Below are positions 48,714-56,679 of a stretch of DNA of 64,000 nucleotides, in pieces. Both the position numbers and the translations under genes were made by a program. Numbering within the stretch: the first letter of the stretch is position 1; each line of letters starts with the position of its first letter. The DNA is from Austwickia sp. (lineage in GTDB: Bacteria; Actinomycetota; Actinomycetes; Actinomycetales; Dermatophilaceae): assembly GCA_016711265.1 (NCBI GenBank), contig JADJTI010000004.1:62001-126000 (forward strand), given 5' to 3'. The notes beneath the pieces were generated by a model, which was not told the origin of the DNA, did no database searches, and worked only from the letters and a program-made list of their open reading frames with translations.

Positions 48714-49403
48714 TCATGTATCAATCCCCTGTGACATCAGCTCGATGTACGCCGGCACCGTCAGCCGGCCCGGGCCATCGGCCACGATTCGGCCGCCATC
48801 GACCACCAGCACCCGGTCCCAGTCCGCCACCAGCGCGAGCTGATGGGTCACCAGCACCACTTGCTGGTCAAGTCCGGCTATCAGCCGGTGAACCCGCTCG
48901 GCGTTGCGCAGATCCAGCAACGTGGTCGGCTCGTCACAGACCAGGATCTGCGGTTCGGTCACCAGCACCGCCGCCAACGCCAACAGCTGTTTCTGACCGC
49001 TGGACAGCAGGTGGGCCGGGTGCTCGGCGTGTTCGGCCAGGCCGAACCGGGCCAGCGCCGCCGCCACCCGCGCGGCGACGTCCGCACGCGGCAGTCGGTG
49101 CCGACGCAGCGAGAACGCCACGTCCTCGGCGACCGTAGGCATCACGATCTGGGTGTCCGGGTCGGCGAAGATGAACCCCACCTGGCGGCGCACCTCGCGC
49201 CCCTGGCGGGCGGTGTCCAGGCCGTTCACCCCGACGCAACCGTGCTCGGGGACGACCAGGCCGTTGATCGTCCGAGCCAGCGTCGACTTGCCCGACCCGT
49301 TGGCGCCGATGACCCCGATGCGGGGTTCACTCAACTCCAGATCGATGTCCGCCAACACGGCGCGGTCCCCGTAGGAATGGGAGACCCCGGTGAACCGGAT
49401 CAC
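48714..49403 (-). CDS. bioM: ECF transporter ATP-binding protein (BioM-like)
   Basis: 229 residues. Walker A GANGSGKS (33-40), Q-loop near FIFADPDTQ, signature LLSSGQKQL, Walker B ILVCDEPTTLLD and switch His (VLVTHQL). It energises biotin uptake. The GTG overlaps the thiolase stop (GTGA). Confidence 0.9.
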   Translation of the reverse strand: MIRFTGVSHSYGDRAVLADIDLELSEPRIGVIGANGSGKSTLARTINGLVVPEHGCVGVNGLDTARQGREVRRQVGFIFADPDTQIVMPTVAEDVAFSLRRHRLPRADVAARVAAALARFGLAEHAEHPAHLLSSGQKQLLALAAVLVTEPQILVCDEPTTLLDLRNAERVHRLIAGLDQQVVLVTHQLALVADWDRVLVVDGGRIVADGPGRLTVPAYIELMSQGIDT

Positions 49404-50620
49404 CCCGCCACCCTTGCGGCCAGCAGCGCCATCCCCTGACCGCCGCCCACGGCACAGGTGGCGACGCCGTACCCGCCGTCGGCCCCCGAACGCACCAACC
49501 GCGCGAAGAGCCGCACCACCAGGAGAGCACCCGAGGCCCCCCAGGGGTGGCCGAGCGCGATCGCGCCACCCTGGCCGCAGACCACCGACCCGGCGAACGG
49601 GTCCAGGCGCCAGGCGTCGGTGCAGGCCAACACCTGCGCGGCGAACGCCTCGGTGATCTCCAGGGCGCCCAGGTCACCGACGTCCAGGCCGCAACGGCCC
49701 AGCAGCCGCTCCACCGCGGGCACGGGTCCGACGCCGGGCCAGCGAGGATCCACCCCCACGGTGAGCCAGTCCAGCAGCGCCAGGCCGGGAACCCCCCAGG
49801 CCGCGCGCACCGATTCGGGGACGACCGCGACCACCGCCGCACCGTCACTGATGCCACAACTGTTCCCCGCGGTGACACTGCCTTTGTTCCCCCCCGCGGC
49901 GAAGGCGGGTCGCAGCCGCGCCAACACCTCCTCCCGGAGGGCTCGGGGGCGTTCATCGGCGCTCAATCCTGCGATCGGGACCAGCTCATCGGCGAAGGCC
50001 CCCGCGGCGGCGGCGGCGAGGGTCAGCGTGTGGCTGCGGGCGGCGTACCGGTCCTGGCGTTGCCGGGAGATCCCGAACCGGTCGGCGACGTCTTCGGCCG
50101 CCGCACCCATCTCCGGGTCCCCCAGCGACGGCGGGGCGAACGGGGCCCGTTCGTAGGGCACCGCGGCCTGCGCCGGCTCCCCCGGCCCCCCCGGCGTAGG
50201 CCGGAACGCCCGGTACGGCGCGGTGCTGGCGCTCTCGACGCCCCCGGCCAGCACGAGCGTGGCCCGGCCTGCGCGGATCAGGGTGGCGCCCTGGTGCACG
50301 GCCTCCTGGCCGCTGCCGCACTGCCGGTCGACGGTGACGGCGGGGGCGTGCGCGCCCAGACCGGCGGCCAGGGCGGCGTACCGGGCGAGGTTGCCCCCGG
50401 GGCCCAGGCAGTTGCCGACGATGACCTCATCGGGCTGCGGTGGTCTCCCATCGAGCGCAGGCAGGTCTTCCAGCACGGCGCGCAGTACGGGCGCGAGCAG
50501 GCCGGAGGCGTCGACAGCGGCCAGCCCGTGCCCTGCCGTGCCGATGGGGGTACGCCGGGCGGCGACCACCACGGGCGTGTCCGGTCCGATCGCCGGCGGC
50601 GTCCGGGTCAGCGGCGTCAT
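49400..50620 (-). CDS. Thiolase-family acyltransferase
   Basis: 406 residues. Active-site Cys101 (DRQCGSGQEA), the GHPWGASGA His and the C-terminal CAVGGGQGMA Cys are intact, so it should be a working thiolase (acetyl-CoA C-acyltransferase). It is translationally coupled on both sides (ATGA and GTGA), between the acyl-CoA ligase and bioM. Location in a biotin uptake operon suggests a link to pimelate-type acyl-CoA metabolism, which is inference. Chain-length preference cannot be read from sequence. Confidence 0.85.
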   Translation of the reverse strand: MTPLTRTPPAIGPDTPVVVAARRTPIGTAGHGLAAVDASGLLAPVLRAVLEDLPALDGRPPQPDEVIVGNCLGPGGNLARYAALAAGLGAHAPAVTVDRQCGSGQEAVHQGATLIRAGRATLVLAGGVESASTAPYRAFRPTPGGPGEPAQAAVPYERAPFAPPSLGDPEMGAAAEDVADRFGISRQRQDRYAARSHTLTLAAAAAGAFADELVPIAGLSADERPRALREEVLARLRPAFAAGGNKGSVTAGNSCGISDGAAVVAVVPESVRAAWGVPGLALLDWLTVGVDPRWPGVGPVPAVERLLGRCGLDVGDLGALEITEAFAAQVLACTDAWRLDPFAGSVVCGQGGAIALGHPWGASGALLVVRLFARLVRSGADGGYGVATCAVGGGQGMALLAARVAG

Positions 50621-51867
50621 GCCCGTGCTCCCGGTTCCAGCGCGGCCCGCACCGCGACCCGATCCACCTTGCCGGCCTCGGTCCGGGGGAGCCGGTCGGC
50701 CACCCGCCAGCGTCGCGGCCGGGCCGGTCCGGAAAGCATCCCCCGAGCCTGCGTGCGCAGCGGTGCCAGGTGCTCGTTCGTGACGATCAGGGCTGCGACC
50801 TGCGCGCCCAGCAGCCGGTGCGGCAACCCCACGACGGCGGCGTCGCGCACGCCGGGCAGTGACCGCAAAACGTCCTCCACCTCACCGGCACTGATCGTGT
50901 GACCCCCGACGGTGATCCCTTCCTCGCCGCGGCCGAGGACCTCCAGTCCCGGGCCCTGCGGGTTGTCGACGGCCTGCGCGCCGAGCCACCGGGCCTCATC
51001 GCCGACGGTGGCCCAGCCGTCCTCATCCCTCTGCAGGGGCCCAGGCCGCCCGCCCGGCAGGTACCCGCTGGCCTGGTACGGCGAACGAGACCACACGACG
51101 TCGTCGCGGATGTCCAGCTCCACCCCGGGGAAGGCCACGAGCGGCGCGTCCACGTCGTACCGGACGGCACAGAAGGACAGCTCGGCGGCCCCGTAGTATT
51201 CCACCACCCGCAGCCCCGTCGCCGCTGCTTCCCGCCACCACGTCCCGGGCAGCCGGTCGCCCGCAACCACCGCGGTCCGCAGCCGCGGCAGTTCCCCCGC
51301 GCGGACCGAGGCCACCACGGCCGGGAGCGTGGCCGGCACGCACTGTACGGCGACCGCTGCCCGCGGGTCCTGGCCCGTCACCAACGCCGGCCGTCCGGTT
51401 CGGTGGGCATGGAACGCGGCGAACAGCGACAGCGAGCCCCAGAGCGGGCCGGGGATCCAGACCGGACCCGGTGGCAGCCGGTCCAGTCCGGTCACCCGAT
51501 CGAAGGCCGCCAGGGAACCCTCCCAGCTGGCCATCGTGCGGCAGATCCCGCGGGGCGCTCCGGTCGTGCCCGAGCTGAAGGTGACCAACTCGAGGCCGGC
51601 GCCGGGTGCCCGGTCGGCGGCCCGGGCCTGCAGCGACTCGATGAGCTCCCCCACCGGCCACCGCGGATCGACCACGGCCAGGATGTCGGCGGCTTCCTGG
51701 CCCTGCCAGCACCGGTGGAGGTGGTCGAGGACCTCCCGGTGACCCTGGTGACCATGCCGAACCTGGCCGTCAGTCGGCCCCGTACCCGCAGTCACGCTCA
51801 CGACGGCCGGGGCCACCGGCACGTGGCGGCGTCCCGGTCCGTGCGGCTCGTGATCGGGGTGGATCAC
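50617..51867 (-). CDS. AMP-binding acyl-CoA synthetase, short form
   Basis: 416 residues, about 100 shorter at the N-terminus than usual acyl-CoA ligases. The phosphate loop SSGTTGAPRG (98-107), YGAAE, the GDE motif and GRGEEGITVGGHTISAGEVE hinge are present, as is the catalytic Lys near 400 (TEAGKVDR). The GTG overlaps the bioY stop (GTGA). The first ~60 residues are His/Gly-rich and unlike the family, so an upstream frameshift or a truncated N-domain is possible. It probably activates a carboxylate to its CoA ester; pimelate is a guess from context. Confidence 0.8.
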   Translation of the reverse strand: MIHPDHEPHGPGRRHVPVAPAVVSVTAGTGPTDGQVRHGHQGHREVLDHLHRCWQGQEAADILAVVDPRWPVGELIESLQARAADRAPGAGLELVTFSSGTTGAPRGICRTMASWEGSLAAFDRVTGLDRLPPGPVWIPGPLWGSLSLFAAFHAHRTGRPALVTGQDPRAAVAVQCVPATLPAVVASVRAGELPRLRTAVVAGDRLPGTWWREAAATGLRVVEYYGAAELSFCAVRYDVDAPLVAFPGVELDIRDDVVWSRSPYQASGYLPGGRPGPLQRDEDGWATVGDEARWLGAQAVDNPQGPGLEVLGRGEEGITVGGHTISAGEVEDVLRSLPGVRDAAVVGLPHRLLGAQVAALIVTNEHLAPLRTQARGMLSGPARPRRWRVADRLPRTEAGKVDRVAVRAALEPGARA

Positions 51868-52535
51868 CGCCTGCGCAGCCCCGGCGTCAGACCGGGGTTG
51901 GCCCGGTGCACCGCGGTCGCGATCACCGCCGCCGCCACGGTCTTGATCGCATCGCCGGGCAGGAACAACGCGTCGGCCTTGATGGCGGCGGCCAGGTCGA
52001 GGTTCAACCGCAGCATCATGCCGGGAATCCCCAGGGCGTGGATGATGACCGAACCCGCGACGCAGGCCACCAGCACCCACGCCAGCGAGGGCCGCGGAAG
52101 CCGCCATTGGACCAGGTAGCCGATCACCGCGGCCGCGATCGGCCAGGCCACCAGGTAGCCGATGCTCGGCCCGGCGAAGACCGACGGGCCGCCGCGGAAG
52201 CCGGACATCACGGGCAGCCCGATCAGGCAGAGCAGGAGCAGCAGCAGCACCGCCGCGGCGCCGCGCTTCCAGCCCAGGACCGCACCGGCCAGCGCCACCC
52301 CGAGGGTCTGCAGGGTGATCGGGACGGCGCTGCCGAACAGGTAGAGACTGCCGGGCATCCCCAGGACCGCGATCAACGCGGTGAAGGTGGCCACCAGCGC
52401 CAGGTCCTGGGCCGACCAGCGCGCCCGAGGCGCCGATGGCTCGGCGGGACCGTCCGACAGCCTTCCGACAGCCGAGTTGTCCGGATCCGTCGAGTTCGTT
52501 GGTCCCGCGGACAACGGGGAGGAGCTGGTGGCCAT
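51864..52535 (-). CDS. bioY: Biotin transporter substrate-binding subunit BioY
   Basis: 223 residues. After ~40 variable residues there are six membrane helices with the BioY pattern VPITLQTLGVALAGAVLGWK and GPSIGYLVAWP. It binds biotin in the membrane and works with BioM/BioN. The ATG at 52535 has AAAGG upstream. It heads the five-gene operon behind a BioQ-like site. Confidence 0.92.
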   Translation of the reverse strand: MATSSSPLSAGPTNSTDPDNSAVGRLSDGPAEPSAPRARWSAQDLALVATFTALIAVLGMPGSLYLFGSAVPITLQTLGVALAGAVLGWKRGAAAVLLLLLLCLIGLPVMSGFRGGPSVFAGPSIGYLVAWPIAAAVIGYLVQWRLPRPSLAWVLVACVAGSVIIHALGIPGMMLRLNLDLAAAIKADALFLPGDAIKTVAAAVIATAVHRANPGLTPGLRRR

Positions 52536-52584
52536 GATCGCCTTTCGGGTCGGGCGGCTCGGAGGCAGGGCGCCGTACGCCTTA

Positions 52585-52599
52585 TTGAACACCATTCAA
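52585..52599 (-). promoter_or_regulatory. BioQ-like operator upstream of bioY
   Basis: TTGAA-N5-TTCAA, with plus-strand core TGAAC-ACC-ATTCA, lies 50 bases upstream of the bioY ATG. From memory, actinobacterial BioQ repressors bind 13-bp sites of the type TGAAC-N3-GTTAC upstream of bioYMN. A bioQ gene is not in the window. Confidence 0.5.
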
Positions 52600-52693
52600 G
52601 TCGAGCGCGGGCCTCGTCACGGCGGCCGAAATGGGGGCTCGGGACGGCACACCGACAGACCCGGAGGCCCCGGGCGCACCGTGGACACTCCGC

Positions 52694-52761
52694 TAACCTC
52701 TACGGTGGTCACGTGTCCCCCGGCATATGGACGACACGCGCCCCCACTCGATATGAGTGGG
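52694..52761 (+). promoter_or_regulatory. pntAB upstream region: candidate -10 and inverted repeat
   Basis: TAACCT (52694-52699) is a TANNNT hexamer about 154 bases before pntA. CCCACTC-GATAT-GAGTGGG (52743-52761) is a 7-bp inverted repeat downstream, which could be an operator or an mRNA hairpin. No clear -35 is seen. Confidence 0.35.
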
Positions 52762-52852
52762 TACTGCATGAGTCCACGGCACCCGCCGGACCGGGACAAG
52801 GCAAGGCAAGCCTCGACTGCGCACTCCCGCGCAGTCAGCGAAGGAGCATGCT

Positions 52853-54391
52853 GTGCGCATCGGAGTACCCAAGGAGACGAAAGCCGGTGAGACGCGGGTC
52901 TCCGCGACGCCGGCGACGATAGCCCAGTTGCAGAAGCTCGGTTACGACGTCGTCGTCGAGTCGGGGGCCGGTGCGCTCGCCGACATCGCCGACTCGGCGT
53001 ACCTCGACGCCGGAGCAGCAATTGGCGACACAAAGGAGGTGTGGGGGGCCGACATCGTCATGCTGGTGAACTCCCCCACGGATGACCAGCTGGGAATGCT
53101 GAAAGACGGGGCCTACCTCATCGGTATGCTCAATCCGCGGCTCGACCCGGATGTGGTGGGAAAGCTCACCAAGCACAACATCACGGCGATGTCGATGGAC
53201 GCCGTGCCGCGCATTTCACGCGCCCAATCACTGGATGTGCTGTCCTCGATGGCGAACATCGCGGGATATCGCGCAGTCGTGGAATCGGCGCACGAATTCA
53301 GCCGCTTCTTCACTGGCCAGGTGACCGCCGCCGGTAAGGTGCCACCGGCCAAGGTCCTGGTGTGTGGCGCTGGTGTGGCCGGACTGGCCGCCATCGGCGC
53401 GGCGGGCGCGATGGGCGCGATCGTCCGCGCGACCGACGCCCGCCCCGAGGTTGCCGAGCAGGTGGAATCGATGGGCGCCGAGTTCCTGTCCCCGGACATG
53501 GAGCTCGAGGTCTCGGCCGACGGCTACGCCAAGGAGATGGGCGAGGACTTCAATCGCAAGATGGCCGAGATCTACGCCGAGCAGGCCAAGGATGTCGACA
53601 TCATCATCACCACCGCTCTCATTCCCGGCCGTCCGGCCCCGAAGCTGATCGACGCCGACATGGTTGCCTCGATGAAGGCCGGTTCGGTGATCGTCGACAT
53701 GGCGGCCCAGACCGGTGGAAACGTGGCCGGCACGCTGCGCGACGAGAAGGTCGTCACCGCCAACGGCGTGACCATCCTGGGCTACACCGACCTGGCCGGC
53801 CGCCTGCCGGGCACCGCCAGCCAGCTCTACGGCACCAACCTGGTCAACATGCTCAAGCTGATGACCCCGGAGAAGGACGGCCAGCTGGTCCTGGACTTCG
53901 ACGACGTCGTCCAGCGCGGCGTCACCGTGGTCCGCGACGGCGAGTCCACCTGGCCCCCGCCGCCGGTGCAGGTCTCGGCGGCGGCGCCCGCCCCGGCCAC
54001 GGCCCCGGTCCACGAACCCAAGCCGGTCAAGGAGCCGATGAGCCAGGGCACGAAGCTGGCGCTCTTCGGCGGCATCGCCGCGGTAATGCTCGCCCTCTTC
54101 GCCTTCTCCCCCGAGCCCTTCCTGGGCCGCTTCATGGTGTTCATGCTGGCTGTGGTGATCGGCTACTACGTCATCGGAAACGTGCACCACGCGCTGCACA
54201 CGCCGCTGATGTCGGTGACGAATGCGATCTCGGGCATCATCATCGTCGGCGTGCTCCTTCAAGTCGGGCGTGAGAACACCCCGATGTACGTGAACATCCT
54301 GGCTTTCGTCGGGATTCTCCTGGCAAGCATCAACATCTTCGGTGGCTTCTGGGTCACCCAACGCATGCTCGGCATGTTCCGGAAGGACTGA
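52853..54391 (+). CDS. pntA: NAD(P) transhydrogenase subunit alpha
   Basis: 512 residues, the undivided E. coli-like alpha subunit. Residues ~1-370 form the NAD(H)-binding domain I with GAGVAGLAAIGAA (172-184). A Pro/Ala linker leads to four membrane helices (~395-505). With PntB it couples hydride transfer from NADH to NADP to proton entry. The GTG has AAGGAG six bases upstream. Confidence 0.96.
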   Translation: MRIGVPKETKAGETRVSATPATIAQLQKLGYDVVVESGAGALADIADSAYLDAGAAIGDTKEVWGADIVMLVNSPTDDQLGMLKDGAYLIGMLNPRLDPDVVGKLTKHNITAMSMDAVPRISRAQSLDVLSSMANIAGYRAVVESAHEFSRFFTGQVTAAGKVPPAKVLVCGAGVAGLAAIGAAGAMGAIVRATDARPEVAEQVESMGAEFLSPDMELEVSADGYAKEMGEDFNRKMAEIYAEQAKDVDIIITTALIPGRPAPKLIDADMVASMKAGSVIVDMAAQTGGNVAGTLRDEKVVTANGVTILGYTDLAGRLPGTASQLYGTNLVNMLKLMTPEKDGQLVLDFDDVVQRGVTVVRDGESTWPPPPVQVSAAAPAPATAPVHEPKPVKEPMSQGTKLALFGGIAAVMLALFAFSPEPFLGRFMVFMLAVVIGYYVIGNVHHALHTPLMSVTNAISGIIIVGVLLQVGRENTPMYVNILAFVGILLASINIFGGFWVTQRMLGMFRKD

Positions 54392-54395
54392 GGAC

Positions 54396-55862
54396 ATGGC
54401 AATCACACTGGTTCAGGGATCGTTCATCCTTGCCGGCCTGCTGTTCATCCTCAGCCTCGCCGGCCTGTCCAAGCACACCACCGCCGAAGGCGGCAACCGG
54501 TACGGCATGCTCGGCATGGCAGCCGCGCTGATCATCACCGTCTTCGCGGCCGTGATCGGCATCGATGCGGCCGGCGAAGCGTACGACCGCACCGGCAGCG
54601 GCGCGACGGGCTTCGGGCTGATGGCGCTGGCCATGGTCATCGGCGCGGTCATCGGCATCTGGAAGGCCAAGAAGGTCGAGATGACCGGCATGCCGGAGCT
54701 GATCGCCCTACTGCACAGCTTCGTCGGTCTGGCCGCCGTCCTGGTGGGCTACAACAGCTACTTCGACGCGCACCACCGGTTGGCCGAGGCTCGCGACCGC
54801 GGACTCCCGGCACCTGCGGATCTGGCCGGGTCGATGGAGAGCATTCACAGCGGCGAGGTGTTCGTCGGGGTCTTCATCGGCGCCATCACCTTCACCGGCT
54901 CGATCGTGGCCTACCTGAAGCTGTCGGCAAAGATGGCCTCCAAGCCGCTGATGCTGCCCAAGCACAATTTGCTGAACCTGGGCGCGCTGGTGCTGTTCAT
55001 CATCTTGACGATCTTCTTCGTCATGGACCCCAACCTGCCGCTGCTGCTGATCATGACGGTGATCGCGCTCTTGCTGGGCTTCCACCTGGTGGCCGCCATC
55101 GGCGGTGGCGACATGCCGGTCGTCGTCTCGATGCTGAACAGCTACTCCGGCTGGGCCGCGGCCGCCGCCGGCTTCATGCTGAACAACGACCTGCTGATCA
55201 TCACCGGTGCGCTCGTCGGCTCCTCCGGTGCCTTCCTGTCCTATGTGATGTGCAAGGGCATGGGCCGTTCATTCGTCAACGTGATCGCCGGCGGTTTCGG
55301 TGGCGAGACCTCCAGCGCCGGCGGCGACGTCGACTACGGCGAGCACCGCGAGATCACCGCCGAGGAGACCGCCGAGCTGTTGCGCGGGGCCAAGTCGGTC
55401 ATCATCACCCCCGGGTACGGCATGGCCGTGGCCCAGGCCCAGTACCCGGTCGCGGAGATCACCCACAAGCTCCGCGCCAAGGGCATCAACGTGCGGTTCG
55501 GGATCCACCCGGTCGCCGGACGCCTGCCCGGTCACATGAATGTGCTGCTGGCCGAGGCGAAGGTGCCGTACGACATCGTGCTGGAAATGGACGAGATCAA
55601 CGACGACCTCGGCGAGACCGACGTGGTTCTGGTGATCGGGGCGAACGACACCGTCAACCCCGCCGCCTTGGACGACCCCGGTAGCCCGATTGCCGGGATG
55701 CCGGTACTGCACGTCTGGGAAGCCGAGAACGTCATCGTGTTCAAGCGGTCGATGGCCACCGGCTACGCGGGCGTCCAGAACCCGTTGTTCTTCAAGGAGA
55801 ACACCCAGATGCTGTTCGGCGACGCCAAGGAGCGCGTCGACGACATCCTCAAGGCGCTGTAG
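54396..55862 (+). CDS. pntB: NAD(P) transhydrogenase subunit beta
   Basis: 488 residues. About nine membrane helices (to ~290) form the proton channel domain, followed by the NADP(H)-binding domain III with ITPGYGMAVAQAQYPV and the GANDTVNPAA and KRSMATGYAGVQNPLFF segments. The ATG at 54396 is five bases past pntA. A strong terminator follows. Confidence 0.97.
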   Translation: MAITLVQGSFILAGLLFILSLAGLSKHTTAEGGNRYGMLGMAAALIITVFAAVIGIDAAGEAYDRTGSGATGFGLMALAMVIGAVIGIWKAKKVEMTGMPELIALLHSFVGLAAVLVGYNSYFDAHHRLAEARDRGLPAPADLAGSMESIHSGEVFVGVFIGAITFTGSIVAYLKLSAKMASKPLMLPKHNLLNLGALVLFIILTIFFVMDPNLPLLLIMTVIALLLGFHLVAAIGGGDMPVVVSMLNSYSGWAAAAAGFMLNNDLLIITGALVGSSGAFLSYVMCKGMGRSFVNVIAGGFGGETSSAGGDVDYGEHREITAEETAELLRGAKSVIITPGYGMAVAQAQYPVAEITHKLRAKGINVRFGIHPVAGRLPGHMNVLLAEAKVPYDIVLEMDEINDDLGETDVVLVIGANDTVNPAALDDPGSPIAGMPVLHVWEAENVIVFKRSMATGYAGVQNPLFFKENTQMLFGDAKERVDDILKAL

Positions 55863-55930
55863 CGCCGCGCTAAAAGCTCAGCTGTACGCCGCGCGCCGCA
55901 CCTGCGGCGGTGGTTGCGCCGGACGACACG

Positions 55931-55964
55931 AGAGGGCCGCTCCCCGAACGGGGAGCGGCCCTCT
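55931..55964. terminator. pntB terminator, bidirectional
   Basis: A perfect 15-bp stem (AGAGGGCCGCTCCCC with its complement) closes a GAAC loop, between the convergent pntB and rhodanese genes. Confidence 0.85.
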
Positions 55965-56005
55965 GGCGTTCCAGTAATGGACCTGCTGGTGCGGCGGAGC
56001 GGTCG

Positions 56006-56434
56006 CTACTCGAGTCGTCGGACCGGGAGGCCGGCCGCCTCCCAGGCGGGGAACCCGCCGACGACATGCGTTGCGGGGACGCCGAGCCAGGCCAGCCGGG
56101 TCACGATCCGTCGGGCGGTGCTATCGTCGTCGGCCAGCACGTGGGCCGGTACGCCGGGATGGTCCAGGGTGGCCTGATAGGCGGCAGTCAGGGGGTCGGG
56201 CACCTCGCCCAGCTCGATCATCTCGCCGAACAGTTGCGGGTCAACCTGGCCTGTGCGCAACCGCTGCGCGAGTCCCCGGACGTCGACCAGGAGCGACCGG
56301 CCGTAGAGAGCGTCTTGGAAGGCCCCCGCAGGGCTGACGCCCTCACGGCGTACCGGGGTTCCGCCGCTGAACAGGGCGGTGACGAGAGCGGTCGGGTCAG
56401 CGTGCGAGCGGCTGGTCGTGGTGGTGCTGGGCAT
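56006..56434 (-). CDS. Rhodanese-like protein without catalytic Cys
   Basis: 142 residues from the ATG at 56434, which has GGAG seven bases upstream. The fold is recognisable: LLVDVRGLAQ, then the turn LADDDSTARRIVTRLAWLG and HVVGGFPAWEAAGLP at the end. The active-site loop normally starts with Cys (CxxGxRS), but here it is Asp (DDDSTARR). It is therefore unlikely to transfer sulfur and may bind a partner or anion. A Cys-rich ORF overlaps its start. Confidence 0.82.
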   Translation of the reverse strand: MPSTTTTSRSHADPTALVTALFSGGTPVRREGVSPAGAFQDALYGRSLLVDVRGLAQRLRTGQVDPQLFGEMIELGEVPDPLTAAYQATLDHPGVPAHVLADDDSTARRIVTRLAWLGVPATHVVGGFPAWEAAGLPVRRLE

Positions 56435-56561
56435 CGTGGGCTCCGGGGTGTCGCGGGTGGGCTGTCGGGCTGTGCGAGCAGCACATTCGACAGTCGCGAC
56501 AGGACCGCATGAGGCAACCACGCCAGCGCGGCAGATCGCGCAGAGCAGTCGTGGTGTTCAT
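56397..56561 (-). CDS. Cys-rich short upstream ORF (candidate leader peptide)
   Basis: A 54-codon frame starting ATG at 56561 (GGAG about ten bases upstream) and ending inside the rhodanese gene, 38 bases past its start. Five Cys fall within 13 residues (CLMRSCRDCRMCC), rare in this GC-rich genome. Cys-rich upstream ORFs are known to attenuate sulfur genes in actinobacteria. It may regulate the rhodanese gene. No structural domain is recognised. Confidence 0.4.
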   Translation of the reverse strand: MNTTTALRDLPRWRGCLMRSCRDCRMCCSHSPTAHPRHPGAHDAQHHHDQPLAR

Positions 56562-56679
56562 CAGTCTTCGTCTCCGGGCTCAGCCGCCGATGCCGGCGAG
56601 GGGGGGTGCAACAGGGTCCCCAGTCCATCACGTCGTGGGCTTACACGTCCAGTCGACAAATGGGATCAGTAACTGAGAA

